Below, piece by piece: positions 1 through 7,395 of a stretch of 30,746 bases of DNA (positions are counted from its first letter, which is position 1; each line of letters starts with the position of its first letter). Below the pieces are notes generated by a model that was given only the letters and a program-made list of their open reading frames with translations, did no database searches and had not been told where the DNA came from. Origin of the DNA: JBBRLA01 sp038231615 (GTDB taxonomy: Bacteria; Myxococcota_A; Polyangia; Palsa-1104; JAEUJZ01); assembly GCA_038231615.1 (NCBI GenBank), contig JBBRLA010000012.1, positions 1 to 30,746 of the forward strand, read 5' to 3'. The position numbers were made by a program, and so were the translations under genes.

Positions 1-190
1 CTGTGCCACCACCCCGGCGGGCTGGGGAGGATTTATCTGAACTGACGCGCAGAACGCCTGCCACATGTTGTCCGCTGCATGGGGCCTTCATTCCCAGTAC
101 CTTTGGCGCCGTCTCTCACGTGACACTGACAGGCCGCCTCGCGGGAAGGGCGCCGAATATTTAGGCCCGATTCTTGCTTTATACCCCTTC

Positions 191-703
191 ATGATGAGCA
201 ACATACTGCAACTGGTTGTGGGCACTCTCGCGTCATTGGCGCTGGTCGGCTGCGGAGTCGAGTTGGAGCCGGACTCCGAAGATGGGCAAAGCATCCTGGC
301 AGTGCCGGAGTCGCTGCACGGCTGCCGCGGGCACGCCTCGTCATCGATCCCGGCCGCGGGAAACTATTACCTCACGTCGTTCGGCAACAGCCCCGGCGAT
401 GACGGACAGATGTCCTGCGGCGAGTATACCAAGCACGGATCCTGGTATTACGCCGCATCGCGACAGCGTTATGGCTGCGGCAGCCACATCCGCATCGAGG
501 CGCGCGGCAAGTGCGTGGTGGCCGAGACCGACGACTACGGGCCCGATGTCTGCGTGGAAAACGCCGCAGGCAAGCCGATCATCGATGCCTCGCCCTTGGT
601 GTCCAAGTACCTCTTCGGGGCGTCCTCGGCGGGCTACAGCGACCACTTCGCGATTCACGTGACCCGCGTCGCATCGAATACTCCGCTGGGTCCCTGTCAC
701 TAG
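191..703 (+). CDS. Lipoprotein with double-psi beta-barrel (RlpA/expansin-like) fold
   Basis: A 170-residue exported lipoprotein. The start at 191 is chosen because a hydrophobic signal peptide ending in a lipobox (LVGC) follows at once; an upstream in-frame ATG at 65 would bury this signal. No clear Shine-Dalgarno is seen before 191, so the exact start (191 or 194) is open. The mature part has Cys pairs, YAAS, GCGSHIRIEA and a DDYGPD segment, which together resemble the double-psi beta-barrel of RlpA, barwin and expansin-like proteins, where the conserved Asp lies in a D-x-GP motif. Such domains bind or cleave cell-wall polysaccharide; the activity here is inferred only. The stop is 2 bp from the stop of the convergent epimerase gene, so there is no room for a separate terminator. 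Confidence 0.75.
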   Translation: MMSNILQLVVGTLASLALVGCGVELEPDSEDGQSILAVPESLHGCRGHASSSIPAAGNYYLTSFGNSPGDDGQMSCGEYTKHGSWYYAASRQRYGCGSHIRIEARGKCVVAETDDYGPDVCVENAAGKPIIDASPLVSKYLFGASSAGYSDHFAIHVTRVASNTPLGPCH

Positions 704-705
704 CC

Positions 706-1653
706 CTACTGCCGGCTCTGCCGCTCCTGTGCTCGGGTGGCGGCGACGGTGGACCACACCGTGTCCCGGATGCTGATCCGCGGCTCCCACGAGAAGGCTT
801 TGCGGAAGGCGCGGTCGGAGATGACACAGGGGTACTTGAAGAAATTGACTAGGTAGCGCGGCAACCCAGAGAAGGCCCGCAGGTACAGGGCGACCAGCGC
901 CGAGGGCACTGGGAAGGCCATCGCCTCGGCCAGGTCCAGCGCCGTGCGCCAGGGCACCGCCGTCTGCCCGGCGAGGTTGTAAATGCCTCGGTGCCTGCTG
1001 CCCGCCGCCGCCACCATCGCGTCCGCCAGATCGTCTGCGTGAAGGAACTGGGTCATCGGATTGAAGCCAGCCAGATAGGGCACCCGGCGGTTCCGCAAAA
1101 AATTGCTCATCGTGTTGTGAATGTTTGGACCGATCACGTTGGTTGGGCGCACCACGGCGACGCTGACCTCGCGGTGCTGGTATACCCAGGTGGTGGCCAT
1201 GCCGTCGAGCTGGATGGCATCGGCCAGCTGGGGGAATTCTGCGCCCGCGCGCAGGGGCTCGTCCTCGAAGATCGGGATGTGGTTGCTCGGGTGGGCCCCA
1301 TAGATATGAAAGGTGGACAGCACAATCAGTCGCTGCACCTTGTGCTGCACGCACAGGTTCATGATCTTTTGCGACCCGACCACGTTCAGGTCGAAGCGCT
1401 TGCCCATCTCCTCTTTCAGGTTGCCCACGCGGCCCAGATGCAGCACCCATTCGAATGCGTGGTGCTTGAAGACGTCCTCGATAACCGTCTTGTTATAATT
1501 GGCCTGGTAGGTGGGGATTGCCTTCAGTGTACCTTCCAGCGGCGGCACCGGACGGTAATCCGCGCCCACGACCTCATGTCCCAAAGAGAGGAGCCGCTCC
1601 GCCACCCGCTGCGAGAGTCCGCCTGCCATGCCGGTCACCAGGATCGATGCCAC
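706..1653 (-). CDS. Extended SDR / NAD-dependent epimerase-dehydratase-like protein, atypical active site
   Basis: A 315-residue Rossmann-fold protein of the extended short-chain dehydrogenase family (GalE-like). GTG at 1653 is chosen because AAGGAG sits 5-6 bases upstream and the nucleotide-binding strand ILVTGMAGG follows at once. The dinucleotide motif is GMAGGLS, so the third Gly of GxxGxxG is Ser. The STFHIYG strand that normally carries the catalytic Ser is present, but the usual YxxxK pair is not visible; the aligned stretch reads LADAIQLDGMA. The C-terminal substrate domain (RPTNVIGPN, FLHADDLADAM, YNLAG) looks normal. It lies 28 bp downstream of the acyltransferase gene on the same strand and is probably co-transcribed. 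A related pairing of a GalE-like and a PlsC-like gene is, from memory, also found in mycobacteria, which would hint at envelope lipid work. Confidence 0.85.
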   Translation of the reverse strand: MASILVTGMAGGLSQRVAERLLSLGHEVVGADYRPVPPLEGTLKAIPTYQANYNKTVIEDVFKHHAFEWVLHLGRVGNLKEEMGKRFDLNVVGSQKIMNLCVQHKVQRLIVLSTFHIYGAHPSNHIPIFEDEPLRAGAEFPQLADAIQLDGMATTWVYQHREVSVAVVRPTNVIGPNIHNTMSNFLRNRRVPYLAGFNPMTQFLHADDLADAMVAAAGSRHRGIYNLAGQTAVPWRTALDLAEAMAFPVPSALVALYLRAFSGLPRYLVNFFKYPCVISDRAFRKAFSWEPRISIRDTVWSTVAATRAQERQSRQ

Positions 1654-1681
1654 GATCACTCCTTTTTTTCGCGCAAGAAAT

Positions 1682-2686
1682 TTAGAAGAAGAGAGACGTC
1701 CGGGCCGCCAGCCCATGGTTGATCAATTCCTGCACCCGATCCTGCACCTGCATCACCTTCTGTTCGATGATGGCGTCCTCGTCGTCAAAGGGGCCGCTGA
1801 AGTGCATTGGCTCGCCGAAGTACACGTGAAACTTCACCGGCAGCGGCAGGTAGGCCAGCGGTCCAAGGATTGGCAAGAACGGGCTGATCGGAGCGTAGGG
1901 CATCTGCAAGAGCCGCGCCAGTCCCTTCCAATTGTACAGGCTGATGATCGACTCCTCCCCACCCACCACGGCCACTGGGACGATGGGGCTTTCAGTCTGC
2001 AGCGCCAGGCGCATGAAGCCGCGACCGAAGTTCGCCAGGCGGTAGCGTTCGGAGAAGGGCTTGCCGCTGCCGCGGGTGCCCTCTGGAAAGACCAGGATCG
2101 CCTGGTCATCCAGGAGCAGGTTGCGGCAGTTGATCGGGTCCCCCAGGACCACTCCACTGCGGGAAAATGCCTCGTTGACGAAGGGCAGCGTTGGCACCCA
2201 GCGCTCGGCCATGGCCCGCAAGAGCCGCGGAGGTCGTGCCTTCAGCAGGCATGCAGTGGAGATGACCAGCCCATCAAAGGGGAGCTGCCCCGAATGGTTG
2301 GGGACGATCAACACTCGTTTGTCGGGGACGTTCTCGATCCCGTGGATCTCGGGGCGGAAGTAGTTGTAGACATGCCGGGCCAGGGAGCCATAGAGCTTGG
2401 CGTCCTTAGGCGAAAAGCCCCACAGGTCAAAGCCGAGTTCGTTGACCTTGTTGGGCAGCGAGTCGATGGCACGCTCGACCTCGGGGTCGATCAGATGCCG
2501 CGAAAGGGGCTCGCTGTGCAGGCCCTCACGCAAGAACACCTCGACGGCGGAGAGCAGGACAACGACGAGCTGACTGCCGGCTGAACGGTGCAGCTCCGCG
2601 CGGACGGCTTTAGGGGTGGCTTCGGGCACGGAGCGGACCTCCCATAGGGGCAAGGTTTCGGGGCTACGGAGGATACTATACGGCAT
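1682..2686 (-). CDS. PlsC-family phospholipid/glycerol acyltransferase
   Basis: A 334-residue protein that probably transfers an acyl chain to a glycerolipid or similar acceptor at the membrane. ATG at 2686 is supported by AGGGGG about 4 bases upstream; longer in-frame extensions read as low-quality Arg-rich sequence. Acyltransferase blocks are visible: block I as NHSGQLPFDG (His131 and Asp138, wider than the classic HX4D), block III FPEGTRGSGKP (about 200-210), and block IV PIVPVAV (about 235-240). The His-to-Asp spacing resembles the MGAT-like/LPLAT subgroup more than PlsC itself. The N-terminal 110 residues have no motif I recognise. It is the first gene of a two-gene operon with the SDR protein. 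Confidence 0.88.
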   Translation of the reverse strand: MPYSILRSPETLPLWEVRSVPEATPKAVRAELHRSAGSQLVVVLLSAVEVFLREGLHSEPLSRHLIDPEVERAIDSLPNKVNELGFDLWGFSPKDAKLYGSLARHVYNYFRPEIHGIENVPDKRVLIVPNHSGQLPFDGLVISTACLLKARPPRLLRAMAERWVPTLPFVNEAFSRSGVVLGDPINCRNLLLDDQAILVFPEGTRGSGKPFSERYRLANFGRGFMRLALQTESPIVPVAVVGGEESIISLYNWKGLARLLQMPYAPISPFLPILGPLAYLPLPVKFHVYFGEPMHFSGPFDDEDAIIEQKVMQVQDRVQELINHGLAARTSLFF

Positions 2687-2706
2687 TTTCCCCCTGCGGG
2701 CGACAC

Positions 2707-2751
2707 CTAACCAGAGTCTCTTTGATCCAGGCTCAATTCGTGACTGGTTAG
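2707..2751. promoter_or_regulatory. Inverted repeat in the acyltransferase upstream region
   Basis: CTAACCAG at 2707-2714 is matched exactly by CTGGTTAG at 2744-2751, with 29 bases between. It lies 21-65 bases upstream of the acyltransferase start, where an operator would be expected. It could also be a chance repeat, or the edge of the transposon remnant to its right. No strong -35/-10 pair is evident. Confidence 0.3.
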
Positions 2752-2878
2752 AGCGCCGATCCGTTTGATAGTCTCGTCGTCGACGGCGCCAAGGCCGGGG
2801 ATCGACAAGCGGCGCCGGGCGTGATCTTCTGGCTGCTCCACGAAGGCCGCCCCGGCCTGGCGACGCAGGAGAGAGAGC

Positions 2879-3402
2879 ATGTCGATTCCGCGGTGGAACC
2901 CCAGCAAGACGACCACCAAGCAAGAGAGCTATCTGCTCTCCCGTCTGAGCAGGACGCGCAAGCTGTTCAAGTTCCTCAGGGTGCATCGAGGGGAGCGCTG
3001 GCGCTGATGGCGATGGTGATTCGTTGCCCCGCCGGACAGCAGCAGCCCATCCAGTTGGGTAAGACCGTGGCCTTTGACGCCCAGCAATGCAGGGACTGCT
3101 TGCTGCGCTCTGGCTGCACCGAGGCCAGTGGGGGCCGGGGCCGCACCCTGTCCATCGCGGCGGATGAGGCCGTCCAGAACCAACTGCGTGAGCGCATCAA
3201 GACGCCCCAGGGCCGTGCCCGGTTGCGGGAGCGAGTTGCAGTCGAGCACGGCCTGTCGCATATCGTGTACCGCCAGGGAGACCAGGCGCGCTACTTCAAC
3301 GGCAGAAAGAACCTGTATGACTTGCGTCGGTCAGCCGCCATCCAGAATCTGGAGAGCATCCAGAGGGTTAACAAGACGCTGCCCATCAAGATGGCCGCAT
3401 AA
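2879..3402 (+). pseudogene. IS1182-like transposase, internally deleted remnant
   Basis: ATG at 2879 opens a frame whose first 42 codons (RWNPSKTTTKQESYLLSRL, then RTRKLFKFLR) match the usual N-terminus of IS1182-type DDE transposases. That frame stops at 3005-3007. A second frame carries ALMAMV, which normally lies near residue 70-80, joined at about 3019 directly to the C-terminal third: RCPAG, QCRDCLLRSGCT, GRGRTLSI, then RERVAVEHGLSHI and ARYFNGRKN. The whole catalytic core is missing and there is a frameshift, so the element is dead. I could not fix the terminal inverted repeats. It lies between the acyltransferase promoter and the end of the sigma-54 regulator gene. Confidence 0.8.
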
Positions 3403-3507
3403 CAAATTGGGCACTATTTGTCAAACCGTTCGCTGCGCTAGGCGTGGATGTGGAGCGGCGGTCACTGCGCATGACTCCGCATGACCAAGACAGGATGACG
3501 TGCGAGG

Positions 3508-4545
3508 CTACTCTTGCTCTTTTGCCCAGCGTACCCGGGTCCGCTGTCCTCCGCCGGTCGGCGCCTCCCCCAGGAGTCCATAGTGCCTGGCCTTGGTGCG
3601 CAGCGCGGAGCGTGAGAGCTTGGCCTTGGCCGCCGCCCGGGTCAGGTTGCCATTCTCCTCCCGAAGCAGCGCGTCCAGGTATTGTCGCTCGAATTCGGCC
3701 AGGGCCTCGAAGAACGGCCTCTCGATCCCAGACGCCCCCGGTCGCTCACGTCGATCGAGCGTGGCAAAGTCCGCGACGTTCAGGACGCCATTGCGCGAAC
3801 TCATGACTGCGCTGGCAGCGGCGTGCAGAATCTCGCGGACGTTGCCGGGCCAAGGATACCGAAGCGCCAGCTCGATTACCTTCTCCGATAGTTGCGGCAC
3901 CTCCACCCCCTGATGGTGGGCGGCTTCCGCCACTGCCAGTTCGAGCAGCCCCCGGATGTCCTCAGGCCGCTCCCGCAGCGGCGGGATGCGCATGCGGAAG
4001 GCGTTGATTCGATAATAGAGATCCATCCGAAACGTGTGTTCTTCTACCATCTGCGTCAGATCGCGATGGGTGGCCAGGACAATGCGCACATTCAAGACCT
4101 CCGTGACGGTGGCCCCCAGAGAGCGAATCTCTCCATCCTGCAGCGTCCGCAAGAGCTTGGCCTGCACCGAAGCCGGCATCTCCCCGATCTCATCGAGGAA
4201 GAGCGTCCCGTTCTCGGCGACACGGAAGAGCCCGCGACGATCCACATCTAGGCCGGTGTAGGCGCCGCGCTTCGCCCCGAAGAGTTCTGCCTCGAACAGG
4301 CTCTCCGGGATGGCTCCGCAGTTGATCGGGACGAACGGTCCCCGACGCCCCGACGCAGAGTGAATGTCCTTGGCGAGCAGCTCCTTCCCGGTCCCGGTCT
4401 CTCCTTGCAAAAGGATCGGGTAGCGAGTGGGCGCCAGCCGGCGACAATCCTCGACGATCTGCAACATCGCCGGGTTCGACGTGATGAGGGGACATGACGA
4501 CAGGGATTTAGCCCCCGATCGAGATGTACAAATGGATTTAATCAC
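3508..4545 (-). CDS. Sigma-54-type AAA+ transcriptional activator without sensory domain
   Basis: A 345-residue enhancer-binding-type regulator. GTG at 4545 is chosen because AGAGG lies 7 bases upstream; a GTG at 4650, abutting the PilZ stop codon, has no ribosome site. The protein is almost only the AAA+ domain (Walker A GETGTGKE at 48-55, Walker B GTLFLDE near 113, YPWPGNVRE near 235) and a Fis-type helix-turn-helix (LTRAAAKAKLSRSALRTKA near 310-330). The sigma-54 contact loop, normally GAFTGA, reads GAYTGL (94-99): Tyr for Phe is common, but Leu for the last Ala is not. With only about 20 residues before the AAA+ core there is no receiver, FHA or GAF input. It follows the PilZ gene on the same strand, 105 bp apart, and could be controlled with it. 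Confidence 0.9.
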   Translation of the reverse strand: MIKSICTSRSGAKSLSSCPLITSNPAMLQIVEDCRRLAPTRYPILLQGETGTGKELLAKDIHSASGRRGPFVPINCGAIPESLFEAELFGAKRGAYTGLDVDRRGLFRVAENGTLFLDEIGEMPASVQAKLLRTLQDGEIRSLGATVTEVLNVRIVLATHRDLTQMVEEHTFRMDLYYRINAFRMRIPPLRERPEDIRGLLELAVAEAAHHQGVEVPQLSEKVIELALRYPWPGNVREILHAAASAVMSSRNGVLNVADFATLDRRERPGASGIERPFFEALAEFERQYLDALLREENGNLTRAAAKAKLSRSALRTKARHYGLLGEAPTGGGQRTRVRWAKEQE

Positions 4546-4650
4546 GATGGTGACCTCTGATGATTGGAGCTTGGGCGAAAAGCGAACACGCCCGCAGCGG
4601 GCGGCTGCAACCGCAGTTACCCGCTCGGCGATTCGCCCCCTCCCGCCCAC

Positions 4651-5034
4651 TTATTCGTAGAATGTCGGTTCTCGCTGGACGATAAACCTTCGCACCAGTT
4701 CAAGCAGTTCGGCGCTCGGGTCCACAAACTGAAGGCCCAGCCCCGGCGGAAGTTCTTTGTTCAGGAAGGAATGCTCCCTGACCCACTGGACCTTGGCGCG
4801 AACGCTCAGCGGTGTGTGGTGTCCAGGCAGCGTGAACAAAAGTTCCAGTTCGCTACCCAGTTCCAGCAACTGGTACGTATTGACGAAGAGCCCTCCCTCG
4901 CTGATGTTCTCACTCAGCCCGTAATAGAAATTATGCTCGCCGTCGATGGTGACCTCCGCTGCCATCTCGACGCGCTTCGAGGTGCGCTGATCCGCAGGGT
5001 TAGGCAGGTTCTTCTTATGCCGTTTGACAAACAT
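4651..5034 (-). CDS. PilZ-domain protein (myxobacterial TIGR02266-like)
   Basis: A 127-residue cytoplasmic protein with the cyclic-di-GMP-binding signature of PilZ domains: RTSKR (Arg17, Arg21) and NISEGG (43-48, the [D/N]xSxxG box). Both motifs are intact, so ligand binding is plausible. The C-terminal half (VRAKVQWVRE, GLGLQFVD) fits the Myxococcus paralogous PilZ family. The start at 5034 has an excellent AAGGAGGT site 6 bases upstream. It leads the operon that contains the AAA+ regulator, which suggests a link between cyclic-di-GMP and sigma-54-type control; that link is an inference. Transposase remnants flank the pair on both sides. Confidence 0.9.
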   Translation of the reverse strand: MFVKRHKKNLPNPADQRTSKRVEMAAEVTIDGEHNFYYGLSENISEGGLFVNTYQLLELGSELELLFTLPGHHTPLSVRAKVQWVREHSFLNKELPPGLGLQFVDPSAELLELVRRFIVQREPTFYE

Positions 5035-5253
5035 TACTGACCTCCTTCACAGGCAGTCAGTCATCGTCTGGCAGAGCCGCCTGCTTGAGCGCCATCTTGT
5101 CCAGGCGGCGAAGATTGATCTCTGCAAGCTAGTGGTCCGCTCCATAGGCTTTGGGGAGATGTGTTAAAGGTAAAGGCATCGAGCCATCAATGTTGCCGCT
5201 GCCCGTCCCCTCATCCAGACGGCCAGCGAACTGCTGTGCCCTCACTGGGACAG

Positions 5254-5595
5254 GGCAAGCTCGTGGAAGACCCAAAGCACATCGAAGCGCTGCTCAAACA
5301 GAAGCAAGATGCCAGCCTGCATCGGGGTATTGGCTATCTGCAAAACTGCGTGCCAAGGAGCCAGCCATTCCTGCAACAGCTCGCCGAGCGCGGCGGGAAC
5401 CTGGGCATCGCCACGGCGGCTCTTTTGCGCCTGATGGCTCGTTACGGCGCCGAGGAGATGGACGCCGCCTTGCAGGAGGCCCTTTTACACGGGACGATTC
5501 ACGTCGGCGCCATCGGTCACCTCCTGGATCTGCGCTGGCAACAGCTGCACCGCCCCCCTCCGGTGGCCGTGACCCTGCCCGATAACCCGCGGCTT
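5254..5595 (+). pseudogene. IS21-family IstA transposase, C-terminal fragment
   Basis: The translation from about 5254 (GKLVEDPKHIEALL, then LMARYGAEEMDAALQEAL and VAVTLPDNPRL) matches the far C-terminal part of IstA transposases of IS21 elements. No catalytic DDE core, N-terminus or istB is present. The upstream 100 bases seem shifted to another frame. At 5595 the similarity stops and, without leaving the frame, an unrelated transposase piece begins. It is a degraded, non-mobile relic. Confidence 0.65.
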
Positions 5596-5598
5596 GGT

Positions 5599-6150
5599 CA
5601 GCGCCGGCCCTTGTACGAACAGTTGCTGCAGATCACGTGGGATACGGTATTGTGCGCTGAGCAAGGGGCCTGGACTCTGGAGCAGGAGAGCCAGGACGAC
5701 CGGGCGCAGCACCTGGCCATCAAACTGCGGCAGGGGGTGGAACTGACCGCGCGGGTCATTGACCAGACCCAGCGTCGGGTCCTGGAGAACAAGAAAGTCC
5801 CCGCCCAGCACAAGGTCCTGTCGCTGGCAGAGTGGCATCCGGACCTGATCGTCAAAGGCCGACGGGACAGTTACTACGGGCACAAGATCAGCCTGACCTT
5901 TGGCACGTCATCGCTGGTTCTGGGGTGCCAGATCCTGAAGGGCAATCCAGCGGATGTCACCTTGACGGTGCCGATGGTGGAGCTGCACATGAGAACGTAT
6001 GGGAAGGCACCGAAGCAAGCTGCTTTTGATGGTGCCTTTACATCGCAAGAAAACCTGGAGAAAATCAAGGGAATGGGCGTCGACGAGGTGGCCTTCAGCA
6101 AACGACGAAACATCCCAGTAAAGCAGATGTGCAAGAGCCGGACATTTGGG
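5599..6150 (+). pseudogene. ISNCY-type transposase, internal fragment
   Basis: In the same reading frame as the IstA relic, the translation switches to a typical ISNCY transposase middle section: ARVIDQTQRRVLENKKVP, HPDLIVKGRRDSYYGHK, GNPADVTL, KQAAFDGAFTSQENLE and VDEVAFSKRR. Both ends are missing: the N-terminal helix-turn-helix part is replaced by IS21 sequence, and the similarity ends near 6150, before the last catalytic block. The open frame continues into unrelated DNA that overlaps the end of the convergent DUF6544-like gene. The piece is a dead fragment that records at least two insertions at one site. Confidence 0.75.
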
Positions 6151-6187
6151 GTGGATCACCTGTCCAAAGGAGCGTGCCCGCAAGTCG

Positions 6188-7288
6188 TTATTTTTCAACG
6201 TTGTAGGCAATCGAGCGGATCTCGAATTTCCCGTACGTCCACTCCCCGGACGTCTCGACCCAGTTCGCGTCGCCCAGGGCGCCGATGCGGATGCCATCGA
6301 CCTCGCGGTAGCCGGAGATGGGCGTGGACCAGGGCACGTCGCAGTTCCCCTTGGCGTCCTCCTGCGTCCGGTCGTTTGACAGAAATCCGACGAGATCGCC
6401 GTCGTCGTCGAACGTGAGCGCGGCCGACACGGTGTTGCCGACATTCGTGAACGTTGCCAGCAGGGATCGCTCCCCGACGGTCTTCCAGGTGAACGGCAGA
6501 TCGAGCACCGCCGCCGGTGCCATCACCAGGATGTCATTCATCAGCGTCACGGTCTCGGCGCGCGTGAGGACCGGGCCGCTCTTGTCCACCAGCGAAAACA
6601 GGCTTGCGATCCGCACCTGAAACGTCGCAGCGCTGTCGATGTAGCGGTGAAAGACGTCTAACGGCACACCGCTGCGCGTGGCGTTCATGTAGAACAGGCG
6701 TGCCGGCGGATCGAAGAACTCATACTGCGTGGCGGTGGACTGCATCCACGGCGACGTCGCGCTGCTGCGCATCTGAGCCTTGAAGAGTACGCGCATGCTG
6801 CGGACGCGAGGCCGGCCGACCGCGCCGACGCGCCGCAGGTAGGTCTGCATCAACGGCGGCAGGCTCGCAAGATCCGCCTCCGTGACCACCGGCGCCGGAC
6901 GCACAGGGCGCGCCAGCAGCGCATCGCGATCGTGCGCGAAACGCGAGCGGAAGCTGGACGGACGGGCGTCCAGTCCAAGCAGCACCAGCGGAACCGCGAT
7001 CGCCAGGTTCACGATGGTGCCAAACTTCGCATCGCTCCATGACTGCGTGATCAGCACCTGCGACAGCACCATACCCGGCAGGCCGAACCACCCCCACCAC
7101 TGCGCGCTGAGCGCGAACCCGATCGCGGCGCCGACCAGCAGAATCGCTGCGACCAGCCAGAGCGCCCCGCCGAACGGAGAGATCGGGGTACGCAACGGCT
7201 GCACCTCTGCCCAGCCGAATGCTTTCGCGGGCCCGAGCAAGTGAATCAGGCCATGAATGCCGATCAGGATTGCAAACGCGATCCGCAT
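6188..7288 (-). CDS. Membrane protein with DUF6544-like C-terminal domain
   Basis: A 366-residue protein of unknown function. ATG at 7288 has AAGGAG 7 bases upstream. Four hydrophobic segments are visible (about 3-18, 40-62, 67-83 and 89-107), followed by a soluble part from about 135 to the end. The soluble part has the look of the DUF6544 family (YLRRVGAVGRPRVRSMRV, FFDPPARLFYM, FTWKTVGERSLLATFTN, ISGYREVDGIRI); I assign this from memory. No catalytic motif is apparent. It lies 107 bp downstream of the FHA-kinase gene on the same strand, with an inverted repeat in the gap, so it may have its own promoter. Its end abuts the ISNCY relic. Confidence 0.7.
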   Translation of the reverse strand: MRIAFAILIGIHGLIHLLGPAKAFGWAEVQPLRTPISPFGGALWLVAAILLVGAAIGFALSAQWWGWFGLPGMVLSQVLITQSWSDAKFGTIVNLAIAVPLVLLGLDARPSSFRSRFAHDRDALLARPVRPAPVVTEADLASLPPLMQTYLRRVGAVGRPRVRSMRVLFKAQMRSSATSPWMQSTATQYEFFDPPARLFYMNATRSGVPLDVFHRYIDSAATFQVRIASLFSLVDKSGPVLTRAETVTLMNDILVMAPAAVLDLPFTWKTVGERSLLATFTNVGNTVSAALTFDDDGDLVGFLSNDRTQEDAKGNCDVPWSTPISGYREVDGIRIGALGDANWVETSGEWTYGKFEIRSIAYNVEK

Positions 7289-7338
7289 GACATACTCCTT
7301 GATCGCGAGGAGTACCGCACCGGGACAGGAACTTCAAT

Positions 7339-7362
7339 CCGGGTCGTCCAAGTATGACCCGG
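7339..7362. promoter_or_regulatory. Perfect 7-bp inverted repeat upstream of the DUF6544-like gene
   Basis: CCGGGTC at 7339-7345 and GACCCGG at 7356-7362 form a perfect inverted repeat with a 10-base spacer, 51-74 bases upstream of the start at 7288. Spacing and symmetry suit an operator for a dimeric repressor. No T-run follows on either strand, so a terminator for the kinase gene is less likely. Confidence 0.4.
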
Positions 7363-7395
7363 CTCCAGGGTTTCGTTCGCATCCATCGTCGCCCA

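Noticed and set aside
2707..2919. 70-codon minus-strand frame upstream of the acyltransferase
   Set aside because: It spans the edge of the transposase relic and an inverted repeat, with no motif or ribosome site.
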